DNA of 64,000 nucleotides from JABDEZ01 sp965276955 (GCA_965276955.1 CBDIBP010000042.1:85415-149414); one strand, 5' to 3'. Positions 37,798-46,683 are shown, counted from the stretch's first letter. The notes: a model not told the origin generated them from the letters alone. Numbers and translations are program-made.

Positions 37798-38292
37798 TTA
37801 GTGCACACTTCCAGCTACCGCTGCACCAGACCGCATAACGGCTATGCATATAGCTGCGCTTACGGCAAGTACCATGAACGGGGTAATGAGCGGAGCAAAT
37901 GAAGGGTTGATACTGATCTCGTAATTGGTCTTAAATTTTAACCATTTGTACTCGGGCTTTACTATCATCATCTCTACGTTGGTGTTGCTATACAAAACAA
38001 AGTGGGGATGCCAAATATCTTCCCGCTTTACTTTGTATTCGTCACCGCCGCTATTGATTATGGTCATGCCCTTCCAGTCATATTTTATGGTCATCAATGC
38101 CGTACCCTCGGCTGCCACTTCATATATGTTGCGCCAAAAGCCTGTAGGAGTTATTTTATACGCCTGCCCACCTGTTATAGCCATCTCAGCCTGCATGCTG
38201 AAGGCATTGAACACTAAAGTGCCAGCGCAGGTATCACCTTCATTGTGCAACTCATATTCCCTGTAGCGGGTATTCAAAAGGGTGTAATTCAT
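37798..38292 (-). CDS. hypothetical protein with C-terminal membrane helix
   Basis: A 164-residue protein. Residues 1-130 are predicted mostly beta and vaguely recall the LURP-one/tubby-like fold (short strands punctuated by GTLVFNAF and KYDWKGMTI), and residues 132-152 form one membrane helix (LITPFMVLAVSAAICIAVM). It starts 8 bp after the stop of the MmcQ-type gene upstream on the same strand, so the two are probably co-expressed. No function is assigned. Confidence 0.65.
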   Translation of the reverse strand: MNYTLLNTRYREYELHNEGDTCAGTLVFNAFSMQAEMAITGGQAYKITPTGFWRNIYEVAAEGTALMTIKYDWKGMTIINSGGDEYKVKREDIWHPHFVLYSNTNVEMMIVKPEYKWLKFKTNYEISINPSFAPLITPFMVLAVSAAICIAVMRSGAAVAGSVH

Positions 38293-38300
38293 AGCTTGTT

Positions 38301-38645
38301 CTATTTAGATGAAGTCTTTCTTTTTACTTTAGGTGCCACCAGTTCATAAGAATGGTCTATCATTTCCCTAAGTTGCTTGCTGTTAAGGCTACCATCTACA
38401 GTTATGGTGTTCCAGTGTTTCTTATTCATATGGTAGCCAGGTTGCACACTGCTATATTGCTCCCGCAATTCCAGTGCTTTATCAGGGTCGCATTTTACAT
38501 TAAAACTAAGTGGTGAAGCATATAGGCTTATCAATAGGAATATTTTCCCCTGTACTTTAAAAACAAGTGTTGCAGGGCCGAAAGGCAGGCATTCTTCTAC
38601 GTCATTTAGGGTAAGGGCGTGGTCGCGCAATACATCTATATCCAT
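38301..38645 (-). CDS. MmcQ/YjbR family DNA-binding protein
   Basis: A 114-residue protein of the YjbR-like (CyaY-fold) family, recognised from VEECLPFGPATLVFKVQGKIF, the NVKCDPDKALELREQY phrase and PGYHMNKKHWNTITVDG. Members are small cytosolic proteins believed to bind DNA; a cellular role is not established. It sits in a run of short minus-strand genes between 37 and 39.3 kb. Confidence 0.88.
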   Translation of the reverse strand: MDIDVLRDHALTLNDVEECLPFGPATLVFKVQGKIFLLISLYASPLSFNVKCDPDKALELREQYSSVQPGYHMNKKHWNTITVDGSLNSKQLREMIDHSYELVAPKVKRKTSSK

Positions 38646-38688
38646 GATATAAATATAAAGAAATTACCCAGATAGTATATACGGTTAG

Positions 38689-38973
38689 TTAGTTGGATTG
38701 CGGCTCTATATCTATAGAGCTACCAGCTTTTCCTGTCATAGGTATAGCTTGTTCCAGTATGGCGTTCACTTCAGTTACAGGATGGGGCAGGTTAGAGTAT
38801 AATATGTAAAGGGTGTACTTCTCTTTCTCCTGTTTAGCCTTTGTATCAATAAAAGGGAAGGCGGTCATATTGCTCTCTATGATCTCTATATTGCGGTTTG
38901 CAGAAAGCCATTCATTCACGTGGTATTGCAGTGTATCAGTATCGAACGCAGAAAATATTTTTACCTGTTTCAT
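38689..38973 (-). CDS. small hypothetical protein
   Basis: A 94-residue soluble protein that I do not recognise. The pattern of an N-terminal strand (QVKIFSAF), a helix (DTLQYHVNEWL) and further strands (EIIESNMTAF, YTLYILYS) suggests a compact alpha/beta fold such as a ferredoxin-like domain. Codon use and base composition are like its neighbours. It lies in the same direction as the flanking small genes, with 40-bp spacers. Confidence 0.55.
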   Translation of the reverse strand: MKQVKIFSAFDTDTLQYHVNEWLSANRNIEIIESNMTAFPFIDTKAKQEKEKYTLYILYSNLPHPVTEVNAILEQAIPMTGKAGSSIDIEPQSN

Positions 38974-39001
38974 GCGTTTTAATTATTATTTAATGAATTG
39001 A

Positions 39002-39319
39002 TCACACAGTCGATTTTTTGCCGAAATAGAATTGCGTTTTATAGTATTCGCACAGTTTTAAATAGTAGTCTTCTATTGTTATGTTCCCTTCGGCATATGT
39101 TTGTTCGTGTTCCTCTCCTCGTATCACTATTTTGGCTATCAACGGGTGACCTTTTTTTACAAAATGTTTTCCATTGGTCATTTCGTATCCATCTGCAAGT
39201 ATGCTTATTTTATCACCCTTCGATATTTTGCTATTGATGGTAATTGTATTGTTGCAAAACACAAATTTCCCGTCTTCTTTTATCGGCATCAGCTTTATAT
39301 TTCCAACAGTTGAACTCAT
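39002..39319 (-). CDS. small hypothetical protein
   Basis: A 105-residue protein, mostly beta, with no family I recognise. It contains a Gly/Lys/Asp-rich centre (SKGDKISILADGYEM) and a Tyr-rich C-terminal helix (YYLKLCEYYKTQFYFG). It has no signal peptide or membrane segment. It is the most upstream of the 37-39.3 kb minus-strand gene run and is preceded by a gene-free stretch. Confidence 0.5.
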   Translation of the reverse strand: MSSTVGNIKLMPIKEDGKFVFCNNTITINSKISKGDKISILADGYEMTNGKHFVKKGHPLIAKIVIRGEEHEQTYAEGNITIEDYYLKLCEYYKTQFYFGKKSTV

Positions 39320-39612
39320 AATGTGATAGAATTACATACAATTTAGCCATAAAAACGTTTAATTTATAGTAGTTAAATAAAATTAATATCGTTTAATGTT
39401 TCTATTATAAATGGCGATGATCAACATTTATAAAATGGTCTGAAAATTATACACCAAAATCATGCCTTAACTTTTGATGATAACGTATTTATCTTAATAT
39501 GTATATAGCAGTTGATAATGCCAAATTTCAAACAAGTACTTCTTTAAAGAAGTTGCGCAGAATAGGGTATTGTTCGTCGATAGCTCGTACTATCATGCTG
39601 TAATACTTTTTA
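39320..39612. other. AT-rich intergenic stretch
   Basis: This 293-bp gap holds no convincing gene. It is strongly AT-rich and contains one 16-bp perfect palindrome (listed separately). A 22-codon frame on the minus strand (39528-39596) directly after the flavoprotein gene is protein-like but too short to accept. Confidence 0.5.
39538..39553. repeat. 16-bp perfect palindrome
   Basis: ACTTCTTTAAAGAAGT is its own reverse complement. It lies about 60 bp downstream of the minus-strand flavoprotein gene and lacks a T run, so it is a weak terminator at best and could be a protein-binding site. Confidence 0.5.
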
Positions 39613-40836
39613 TCATAATTCGGTAAGGTATTTATGTACGAATGTCACCGCCATAGCGCCTTCACCTACAGCGGCGGCTACACGCTTCACAGCTCCATAT
39701 CGTACATCTCCAGCGGCAAACGACCCGGGTATACTTGTCTCCAGGTAGTAGGGTTGCCTGCTTGGTGTCCAGCTTGCCGGCAGCTGGTTATTTATCATCA
39801 GGTCTGGTCCTGTTACCAGGTAGTCATCCTTGCAAATGATACCTATATCCTTTGCCCATTGTGTGCGTGGTTTGCCGCCTATGCAAACAAACAGTTTTGT
39901 GGTGCTGTACTTTTGCACTTGTTCTTTATTGGTGGTTACCGTTATTTGTTCCAGGGTATTATTGCCATGCATAGCGGTGACTTCCGAATGGTATAATACT
40001 TCTATGTTCTTCCTGGTCACTATCCGGTCTATCAGGTATTGCGAAAGCGTTTCAGATAGTGCACCCCCGCGAACCAGCATAGTTACCTTACGTGCGTGTG
40101 CCGAGAAATTAAGTACAGCCTGTCCTGCAGAGTTACCACCGCCCACTACGAAAACATGTTCGTTCCGACACATTAAGGCTTCGCTGGCACCGGCGCCATA
40201 ATAAAGCCCTTTGTACAGGAATTGCTGTTCATTCTCAATATTCAATCTTTGGTAGTCTATCCCGGTAGCACATATATTGGCTTTAGATAGTATAGTGTTC
40301 CCATCTGCAAAGTACCCAATGGCTTTGCCATCTATAAATTCTCCCCTTATACCTTCCCGAAGCAGTAGTATCTCTGCGCCAAACTTCACAGCCTGCTGGC
40401 GGGCTTTTTCTGCCAGTTCAGCACCACGTATCCCTTTTGGAAAACCCATATAATTCTCTATTAGGGAGCTGGTGCCGGCTTGCCCACCTACCGCCAGCTT
40501 TTCTATAAGAGCTACCTTCAGCCCTTCTGAAGCTGCATATACTGCAGCGCTAAGCCCGGCTGGGCCAGCCCCAAAGATAGACAGGTCGTATTCTTTTTGC
40601 TGCATGGGTTTCACCAGCCCCAGGTGATTAGCAAGGTCCTGTAGGGTCGGGTCGTAAAGTCGGTGCCCATCTGGTAGTTCTACTACAGGTAGCTTCTCAT
40701 TTTCGCTAATACCTGCCTGTTGCAGGCCGTTGTTGCTATGTATCTGCACATAATGATATTCTACTACACTGCGGCTCAGAAAATCGCGTATTTGGTAGCC
40801 GTCGGCAGAATCTGGGTAGCTGTAGAGTTTTACCAT
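39613..40836 (-). CDS. thioredoxin-reductase-like FAD oxidoreductase without CxxC
   Basis: About 407 residues: a glutaredoxin/GST-N-like N-terminal domain (1-80, MVKLYSYPDSADG to YDPTLQDLANHLG) followed by a thioredoxin-reductase-type flavoprotein with FAD site GAGPAGLSAAVYAAS and NADPH site GGGNSAGQAVLNFSA. Where TrxR has its redox CATC, this protein reads YGAGASEALM, so it cannot act as a normal thioredoxin reductase. The same replacement (ATAMEA-type) marks a class often fused to cyclic-nucleotide or receiver domains. It is divergent from a UBP zinc-finger gene. The ATG at 40836 is preferred over the one at 40860, which adds an unrelated leader. Confidence 0.85.
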   Translation of the reverse strand: MVKLYSYPDSADGYQIRDFLSRSVVEYHYVQIHSNNGLQQAGISENEKLPVVELPDGHRLYDPTLQDLANHLGLVKPMQQKEYDLSIFGAGPAGLSAAVYAASEGLKVALIEKLAVGGQAGTSSLIENYMGFPKGIRGAELAEKARQQAVKFGAEILLLREGIRGEFIDGKAIGYFADGNTILSKANICATGIDYQRLNIENEQQFLYKGLYYGAGASEALMCRNEHVFVVGGGNSAGQAVLNFSAHARKVTMLVRGGALSETLSQYLIDRIVTRKNIEVLYHSEVTAMHGNNTLEQITVTTNKEQVQKYSTTKLFVCIGGKPRTQWAKDIGIICKDDYLVTGPDLMINNQLPASWTPSRQPYYLETSIPGSFAAGDVRYGAVKRVAAAVGEGAMAVTFVHKYLTEL

Positions 40837-40857
40837 GAGTAGGGGGGCTTTGCATAA

Positions 40858-40865
40858 CAAATGTA
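40858..40865 (-). promoter_or_regulatory. candidate -7 box (TACATTTG) of the flavoprotein gene
   Basis: Matches TAnnTTTG on the minus strand, 21 bp before the chosen ATG at 40836. It overlaps the ATG at 40860, supporting the shorter start. Confidence 0.45.
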
Positions 40866-40926
40866 CTGATGAAATAATGCAATTTTACAGCCAGTAATAT
40901 TATCTTAGACAGTAAAAAGCGTCATT

Positions 40927-41199
40927 ATGCCACAAGAGGTTTGCCAGCATATAGAAGAAGTAAAAGAACTGAAGGTAGCGCAAGCATACGAATGCGAGGA
41001 ATGCGTGAAAATAGGGAGCGATTGGGTGCATCTGCGTACCTGCCAAACCTGTGGTGCCACCCTTTGTTGCGATCAGTCTCCACATAAACATATGACCGTC
41101 CACTATCATCATACGCACCATCCCGTCATCATATCATCGCAGCCTGGGGAGAAATGGTTGTGGTGCTACAAAGATGAGTTGTTTGTGGAGTATAATTAA
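40927..41199 (+). CDS. UBP-type zinc-finger protein
   Basis: A 90-residue protein consisting of one ZnF-UBP domain. The metal-binding residues appear in order in CQHI, CEECVKIG, LRTCQTCGATLCCDQS and the HKHMTVHYHHTHHPV region. In eukaryotes this fold binds ubiquitin C-termini; bacteria lack ubiquitin, so the ligand here is unknown. The conserved W(V/L)HLRxCxxCG phrase is intact. It is divergently paired with the CxxC-less TrxR-like flavoprotein, an arrangement I recall from other phyla. Confidence 0.9.
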   Translation: MPQEVCQHIEEVKELKVAQAYECEECVKIGSDWVHLRTCQTCGATLCCDQSPHKHMTVHYHHTHHPVIISSQPGEKWLWCYKDELFVEYN

Positions 41200-41280
41200 T
41201 TGGTCGCATTTTTAAAGCACATACTCAACTTATTTGGTCTGTCATTGTTACATGAACAACCTTTAACAAGGTGTGCGCTT

Positions 41281-41969
41281 ATGAGAAATATATTGATAGC
41301 AGGTGCCAGTTCAGGCATTGGGTATGCCCTTGCAAAACAACTTATCGACAAGCAACATAGTGTTGTCTCCATATCACGTACCATGCCTGATCTGCCCGTA
41401 GCAATGCACTTGTCATACGATGTTATGAGCGAAGCACAGCTACCTGAAATGTCGAGACCCCTTTGAACGGATTGGTATATTGCCCTGGAAGCATACAGTT
41501 AAAACCTTTCAGGTCTTTAAAATACAGCGATTTCCTCCGCGATTGGGAAGTGAACTGTATGGGAGCTATCAAGGTCATTCAGAAATATCTTCCAGATCTT
41601 AAGGCCGCAGGCAATAGTTCTATAGTATTGTTCAGCACGGTTGCGGTACAAACGGGCATGTTATATCATAGTTCTATAGCAGCAGCAAAGGGCGCAGTGG
41701 AAGGCTTGGGGAGGTCTCTTGCCGCAGAGTTGGCGCCTAATATTCGGGTCAATGTTATTGCTCCATCGCTGGTGGAGACGTCACTATCTGCAAAACTTAC
41801 CGATGCTGATACCAAAATGGCATCCGCTATAGACAGGCACCCGTTAAATAGAATTGGGAATGCAGATGAGGTAGCGGCATTGGCGGCATTTCTCTTATCA
41901 GACGATGCCGCGTGGATCACTGGTCAGGTCATTAAAGCTGATGGTGGCATATCTTCTGTTAAGCTCTAA
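41281..41969 (+). pseudogene. SDR family oxidoreductase, one frameshift
   Basis: Joined across frames this is a short-chain dehydrogenase of about 229 residues: cofactor site GASSGIGYALA, the Ser/Tyr/Lys region (FSTVAVQTGMLYHSSIAAAKGAVEGL) and the end AWITGQVIKADGG. The frame breaks at about 41456-41464 (CCCCTTTG), where the first part ends in TGA and the second continues as NGLVYCPGSIQ. A missing base in the T run, or extra C plus T, would repair it. All conserved residues remain, so a sequence error is likelier than a dead gene. Reaction unknown; it resembles FabG-like reductases. Confidence 0.8.
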
Positions 41970-42067
41970 CGCTAACAGGGCGGGCTTCCAGTGTAGATGG
42001 TATGAATATTGCTGGTGTCATCACACTAAATTATTGCTAATTTTATTGGGTATTGTGAGCCAGTGAT

Positions 42068-43321
42068 ATGAGAACAAGGACCAAGAACATTATTTGGATA
42101 GTCATCGGTTCGCTGATAGGTCTTTCTATTATTTTCATAGCAGATGCTTTTCACCAAAGTAGGGGATACGGAGATCTTGAGTTGGATCGTTTTGTCAATT
42201 TACCCAACTACCTCATATTTATCGCTACCAGCATTAGTGCAGGATTGCTGTATATGACGCTGAATGACCAGAGTAAGGCCAACCAGATAGCAGCATTCGA
42301 GAATCGTTTTTTTAAGTTCATAGACTATCACCGCGATAACGTAGCGCTGATGAAGTACACCAATCCCGAAGATTCTGACGAGAACAAGATATGGACAGGT
42401 AGCCAGGTATTTATGGTCATCCACTACCAGGTACGCGATCTGTTGTTGGAGTTTTTCAAGAACTGCGACTTTAAGCAGCCGAATGTACAGCAGAAAAAAA
42501 TTGCAGTTTCTTTCGTATACCAATGTGTGCTATATGGGGCGGGCGAGGATGGATTAAGGATACTGAGAACATTATATAGGGATAATCCTGAATACTTCGA
42601 TTACATCAATTTCGAGCATCGCACGGTAGAAAGAAGCTATAAGAAATACATCTACACCGAGCATTCCAGTAGTGGTAGCGACCGCAAATATTACTCAGGA
42701 CATATAAGGCGCCTGGGGCACTATTTGAGGAACATGTACCAGGCCGTAAAGTATGCGGATGAACAAAAGTTCCTGGGTGAGAAAGACAAGTATCATTACG
42801 TAAAAACATACAGGGCACAGATGTCTGTGTATGAGCAACTGGTATTTTTTTATAGCTCTTTATCAAATACAGGTGAAAGCTGGGAATGGAAAGAATATAA
42901 GAAAAAGTGCCCCACAGACCCACAAAAAAGACAAAAAACATTCGACAACTTGCTTATCACCAAGTACAATCTGATCAGGAACACATTGTACAATGATGTA
43001 TACGGCGAAGTGACCAACGGTATATTTATAAAAGATTTTTACCCGTTATTAAATCTGGAGCACGAAGAGAAATGCAGCATTTATGGCAAGCTGCGTTACG
43101 ATGGCTATGATGAACTGAGCAACAATAATATTTGCCGCTTTTGCTTTAATGAGAAATACAAAGGCTATGAGAACATTAATTACGAAGAGAAGATCAAGGC
43201 ACATTTTACGCCAGCCCAGCTAAGACGCGACCATGAAGAGAACAACGATTTTATTTGCAACGAGCCCGATTGTAAAAGTATGCCTATCATTACAGCTCTA
43301 AAAGAACGATACAATATTTGA
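42068..43321 (+). CDS. putative phage abortive infection protein (putAbiC family)
   Basis: A 417-residue protein with two N-terminal membrane helices (about 8-27 and 47-65) separated by a short loop, then a helical cytoplasmic domain. The phrases AAFENRFFKFIDYHRDNV, RRLGHYLRNMYQAVKYAD and YRAQMSVYEQLVFFYSSL match the putAbiC pattern (small helical families named after lactococcal AbiC). The C-terminal 100 residues carry CSIYG, CRFCF and CNEPDC, which could form a zinc site. AbiC-type proteins stop phage growth by killing or arresting the host; action here is inferred. It stands alone, not in a defence island. Confidence 0.65.
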   Translation: MRTRTKNIIWIVIGSLIGLSIIFIADAFHQSRGYGDLELDRFVNLPNYLIFIATSISAGLLYMTLNDQSKANQIAAFENRFFKFIDYHRDNVALMKYTNPEDSDENKIWTGSQVFMVIHYQVRDLLLEFFKNCDFKQPNVQQKKIAVSFVYQCVLYGAGEDGLRILRTLYRDNPEYFDYINFEHRTVERSYKKYIYTEHSSSGSDRKYYSGHIRRLGHYLRNMYQAVKYADEQKFLGEKDKYHYVKTYRAQMSVYEQLVFFYSSLSNTGESWEWKEYKKKCPTDPQKRQKTFDNLLITKYNLIRNTLYNDVYGEVTNGIFIKDFYPLLNLEHEEKCSIYGKLRYDGYDELSNNNICRFCFNEKYKGYENINYEEKIKAHFTPAQLRRDHEENNDFICNEPDCKSMPIITALKERYNI

Positions 43322-43393
43322 TGATTTAGGTGTATAGGCGCCTCTTTCCTATTAATATTCTGCGTCTTCTATCCCACAAACCAAACATTTACC

Positions 43394-43401
43394 TATTTTT
43401 G
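43394..43401 (+). promoter_or_regulatory. candidate -7 box (TATTTTTG) of the CNNM gene
   Basis: Matches TAnnTTTG and ends only 5 bp before the ATG at 43407, predicting an almost leaderless transcript, as at carA. Confidence 0.45.
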
Positions 43402-43406
43402 TCTAT

Positions 43407-44672
43407 ATGGACCTCTCGCATCTCCTGTTTTATATTCTCGGTTGCATTCTACTGATCGGTTTTTTTGCAGGTACTGAAATTGCATTTATATCTGCCAATA
43501 AACTCAATATTGAACTCAGGAAGAAGCAAGGTACTATGGCCGGCCGCATACTGGCCCGATTCATGGAAAATCCCTCTGAGTTCATTGGTACCAGTCTTGT
43601 AGGGGTAAATGTGCTGCTGGTCATATATGGTCTGCTCATGACACAGCTTACCGATCCTTTTCTGAAACAACTACCTCCGCCCTTTAATTCAGAATATGTG
43701 CATTTGGTGCTCGATACGCTTATTGCTACACTGGTCATACTCACCTTTGCTGAGTTCTTACCAAAGGCTATATTCAGGTCGCGTGCAGAGACAGTATTGT
43801 CTCTTTTCAGCATACCGATGCTCATTATGTACTATATTCTTTTCCCGGTAGCCAAAATATTTGTTTCTATATCCGAGTTCATCCTTAAGTACCTGTTCAA
43901 TGTGCGCATCAAGGACAATCACCAGGTATTCAACCGGGTAGATCTTGAAGTGTTCGTTAAACAAAGCCTGCATGGGCACGAAAATGAGAACAACGAAGTG
44001 AACACTGAGCTTTTTGAGAATGCCCTGTACCTGGTAAACGTGCGCATACGCAAGTGCATGGTGCCGCGCAACGAGATAGAAGCGGTTGATATTAATACAG
44101 CCATCCATACGGTAAGGGATAAGTTCATAGAGACCAAGCTCTCTAAAATATTGGTATACGAAGGTAATGTAGATTCTATTCTGGGTTACGTGCATCATCT
44201 CGATCTTAATCGTAAGCCGCAGAACATTAAAGAGGTGCTGCACACTATAACAGCAGTGCCAGAAGCTATGAGTGCTGTAGACCTCATGAACCGGTTCACA
44301 AAAGAGCGCAAGAGTATAGCGTGGGTCATAGATGAGTTTGGTGGTACTGCGGGCATTGTTACCATGGAAGATGTGCTGGAAGAGATATTCGGCGATATCA
44401 ACGATGAGTATGATGTAGAAGAGTATGTGGAAAAACAGATAGCTGAGCACGAATACATATTATCGGGCAGGCTGGAGCTCGATTACCTGAATGAGAAATT
44501 TGGTTTCAATTTCCCTACTGATGATTCTGAGACCCTATCGGGCTACATTATAGCGCAGCACGAGACCATACCTAAGCTTAAAGAGCGTATCATTATTGAC
44601 AAGTACGAGTTCGATATATTGTTAGTTAGCGATACCCGTATCGAGACCGTGAAGATGAAAGTGTTGAAGTGA
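43407..44672 (+). CDS. CNNM/CorC-type membrane protein (hemolysin family, GldE-like)
   Basis: A 421-residue protein: a DUF21/CNNM membrane domain with about four helices (1-185, including GFFAGTEIAFISANKL and FAEFLPKAIFRS), a CBS-domain pair (about 205-325, MVPRNEIEAVD and SIAWVIDEFGGTAGIVTMEDVLEEIFGDI) and a C-terminal CorC/HlyC domain. The family moves or senses Mg2+ and other divalent ions. In Bacteroidota a member, GldE, supports gliding motility; this protein has the same layout, but I cannot tell orthology from sequence alone. The next gene starts 37 bp downstream in the same direction. Confidence 0.88.
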   Translation: MDLSHLLFYILGCILLIGFFAGTEIAFISANKLNIELRKKQGTMAGRILARFMENPSEFIGTSLVGVNVLLVIYGLLMTQLTDPFLKQLPPPFNSEYVHLVLDTLIATLVILTFAEFLPKAIFRSRAETVLSLFSIPMLIMYYILFPVAKIFVSISEFILKYLFNVRIKDNHQVFNRVDLEVFVKQSLHGHENENNEVNTELFENALYLVNVRIRKCMVPRNEIEAVDINTAIHTVRDKFIETKLSKILVYEGNVDSILGYVHHLDLNRKPQNIKEVLHTITAVPEAMSAVDLMNRFTKERKSIAWVIDEFGGTAGIVTMEDVLEEIFGDINDEYDVEEYVEKQIAEHEYILSGRLELDYLNEKFGFNFPTDDSETLSGYIIAQHETIPKLKERIIIDKYEFDILLVSDTRIETVKMKVLK

Positions 44673-44709
44673 TCCGGTTTAGTTTTTTTTACTCATAAAA
44701 TTAATATCT

Positions 44710-45237
44710 ATGCCTGTTTTGCGCCCTTTCAATTTACATAAATGGATAGAAGAACATCGTCACCTGCTAAAGCCACCAGTGGGGAATAAGTCGGTTTATC
44801 ACGCCACTAAAGATTTTATAGTAATGGTGGTTGGTGGTCCCAACAGCAGGAAAGACTTTCACTACAATGCTACAGAAGAGCTGTTCTATCAGTTAGAAGG
44901 TGATATTGTAGTGCGCATACAGGAAGATGGTAAAATAGTGGACATACCTATAAAGGCTGGCGAGATGTTCCTGTTGCCCGGCAATACTCCGCATTCCCCG
45001 CAAAGAGGAGAGAACACCGTAGGGCTGGTAATAGAGAAGGTACGCGGTGCCGATGAAATGGACTCCTTTATGTGGTTTTGCGAGAACTGTGGACATAAAC
45101 TGTATGAAGAACAAGTAAATGTGTCAGACATTGTAACGCAATTGCCCCCGCTTATGGCCCGCTTTTATGCTGATGAGCATAAGCGCACCTGTAATAATTG
45201 CGGCACGGTAATGCAACCACCAGTGCTCAAAAAATAG
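44710..45237 (+). CDS. nbaC: 3-hydroxyanthranilate 3,4-dioxygenase
   Basis: A 175-residue cupin dioxygenase of the kynurenine pathway, which opens the 3-hydroxyanthranilate ring toward quinolinate and NAD. Iron ligands are visible: His in KDFHYNATEE, Glu in the same phrase, and His in GNTPHSP. The bacterial C-terminal rubredoxin-like second metal site is present as CENCG and CNNCG. Length is normal. Other kynurenine genes are not in the window. It lies in a plus-strand run with the CNNM gene before it and a small membrane protein after it. Confidence 0.95.
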   Translation: MPVLRPFNLHKWIEEHRHLLKPPVGNKSVYHATKDFIVMVVGGPNSRKDFHYNATEELFYQLEGDIVVRIQEDGKIVDIPIKAGEMFLLPGNTPHSPQRGENTVGLVIEKVRGADEMDSFMWFCENCGHKLYEEQVNVSDIVTQLPPLMARFYADEHKRTCNNCGTVMQPPVLKK

Positions 45238-45272
45238 ATGATGCAACGCATAGATAAATGAATGCAAAGATT

Positions 45273-45280
45273 TACTTTTG
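45273..45280 (+). promoter_or_regulatory. candidate -7 box (TACTTTTG)
   Basis: Matches TAnnTTTG, 27 bp before the start of the small membrane protein at 45308, which is likely co-transcribed with the heptose epimerase gene. Confidence 0.45.
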
Positions 45281-45307
45281 CGAAGCCTGTTAAAAAATAA
45301 TAAATAG

Positions 45308-45610
45308 ATGTCAAACGAAACACACAGCGAAGCACACCACGAAGATCACGGCCAGGTAGAAAGGGCTAAGTCTAAAACATCATTCCAGTCATCGTTCTGG
45401 TTTGTTATTATACTTGTTGGTCTGTTCATTGCTGCACTCAACTTTGTGAACGTGGCAAGTCATGAGAAGGGCGAAGAAGCTGAAAAAGGTGAAATGAAGG
45501 CGGAAACTCCAGCACAGGTACAAAGCGAAAATGACAAAGCAAGGCTCGATACTGCTAACGTGAAACACGGAAGGGACGCAGATACTATAAAAGCCGAGCA
45601 ACACCTATAG
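45308..45610 (+). CDS. small single-pass membrane protein
   Basis: A 100-residue protein with a His/Glu-rich N-terminus (MSNETHSEAHHEDHG), one membrane helix at about 29-47 (FWFVIILVGLFIAALNFVNV) and a charged Lys/Glu-rich tail. No family is recognised. It ends 17 bp before the rfaD start and probably shares its transcript. The histidine-rich end might bind metal, but this is speculation. Confidence 0.65.
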   Translation: MSNETHSEAHHEDHGQVERAKSKTSFQSSFWFVIILVGLFIAALNFVNVASHEKGEEAEKGEMKAETPAQVQSENDKARLDTANVKHGRDADTIKAEQHL

Positions 45611-45627
45611 AAAGATCTTTGTACAAG

Positions 45628-46608
45628 ATGTATACGAATGATACCGTAGTAGTTACGGGTGCAGCTGGTTTTATAGGCAGCTACCTGGTTGGCTTCCTCA
45701 ATGCCCTTGGTTTTGAGCAGCTGATACTTGTAGATGATTTCAATGATGACCGGAAGACGAACAATCTTGCCGGTAAAAAATTCCTCGAGCAGGTAGATCG
45801 TAACCAGTTCTTCCATTGGTGCAAAACATACAAGGGCACCATACATCATATCTTTCACCTCGGTGCGCGCACAGATACTACCGAGATGGACTATGAGGTA
45901 CACAAAAAGTGGAACCTCGATTATTCTAAAGATATATGGGCGCTCTGTGTGGCAAAAAAAATACCGTTGGTCTATGCATCATCTGCCGCCACTTATGGCA
46001 ATGGTGAGCATGGCTACAAAGACAGTCACGAAATAGTAGGGCAATTACAACCGCTCAATCCCTACGGCGCATCTAAGAACGATTTTGATATCTGGGCACT
46101 GGCGCAGCACGTTGCACCTCCCTTTTGGGCAGGGGTAAAGTTTTTCAATGTGTATGGTCCTAATGAATATCATAAAGGCCGCATGGCCTCTGTTATATTC
46201 CATGCCTACAACCAGATAAAAAATAACGGTTCAGTAAAGCTGTTCCGTTCTCATAACCCCGATTATAAGGATGGCGAACAGATACGCGACTTTATTTATG
46301 TTCGCGATATAGTAAGCCTTTGTTTCTGGCTTATGGAGCAGCAGCCTGCCAATGGCCTATACAATGCCGGTACAGGGCACGCACGCACGTTCGTAGACCT
46401 CGTTACCGCAATATTCGATACGCTCGATGTCCCGGTCAATATACAATTCATAGATACCCCGCTCGATATCCGCGACAAGTACCAGTATTTCACCGAAGCT
46501 GATATGCAAAAAGTATTAGCTGCAGGCTACAATACACCTTTCACTACACTTGAAGAAGGAGTGCGAGAGTATGTAAAAAGATACTTGTCTACCCAGCAAT
46601 ATTTCTAA
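45628..46608 (+). CDS. rfaD: ADP-L-glycero-D-manno-heptose 6-epimerase
   Basis: An extended SDR of 326 residues that makes the heptose precursor of lipopolysaccharide core. Diagnostic features are the cofactor motif GAAGFIG, the acidic LVDDFNDDRKTNNL loop, FHLGARTDTTEMD, SSAATYGNGEHGY, catalytic NPYGASK, and FFNVYGPNEYHKGRMAS. The ATG at 45628 is chosen over a TTG 9 bp earlier. A terminator follows immediately. Confidence 0.95.
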   Translation: MYTNDTVVVTGAAGFIGSYLVGFLNALGFEQLILVDDFNDDRKTNNLAGKKFLEQVDRNQFFHWCKTYKGTIHHIFHLGARTDTTEMDYEVHKKWNLDYSKDIWALCVAKKIPLVYASSAATYGNGEHGYKDSHEIVGQLQPLNPYGASKNDFDIWALAQHVAPPFWAGVKFFNVYGPNEYHKGRMASVIFHAYNQIKNNGSVKLFRSHNPDYKDGEQIRDFIYVRDIVSLCFWLMEQQPANGLYNAGTGHARTFVDLVTAIFDTLDVPVNIQFIDTPLDIRDKYQYFTEADMQKVLAAGYNTPFTTLEEGVREYVKRYLSTQQYF

Positions 46609-46611
46609 TAC

Positions 46612-46650
46612 AAAATGGGAGCAGCTCACTGATGAACTGCTCCCATTTTT
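46612..46650. terminator. rho-independent terminator after rfaD
   Basis: AAAATGGGAGCAG (46612-46624) pairs perfectly with CTGCTCCCATTTT (46637-46649) around a 12-nt loop, ending in T. It sits between convergent genes and has matching A and T runs, so it may serve both. Confidence 0.88.
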
Positions 46651-46683
46651 GTTGTTTATCTCTTATCTCTCCAAAGGTACTCC

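Noticed and set aside
39528..39596. Short protein-like frame after the flavoprotein gene
   Set aside because: Only 22 codons, ends in a palindrome and has no supporting promoter or homology that I can see.
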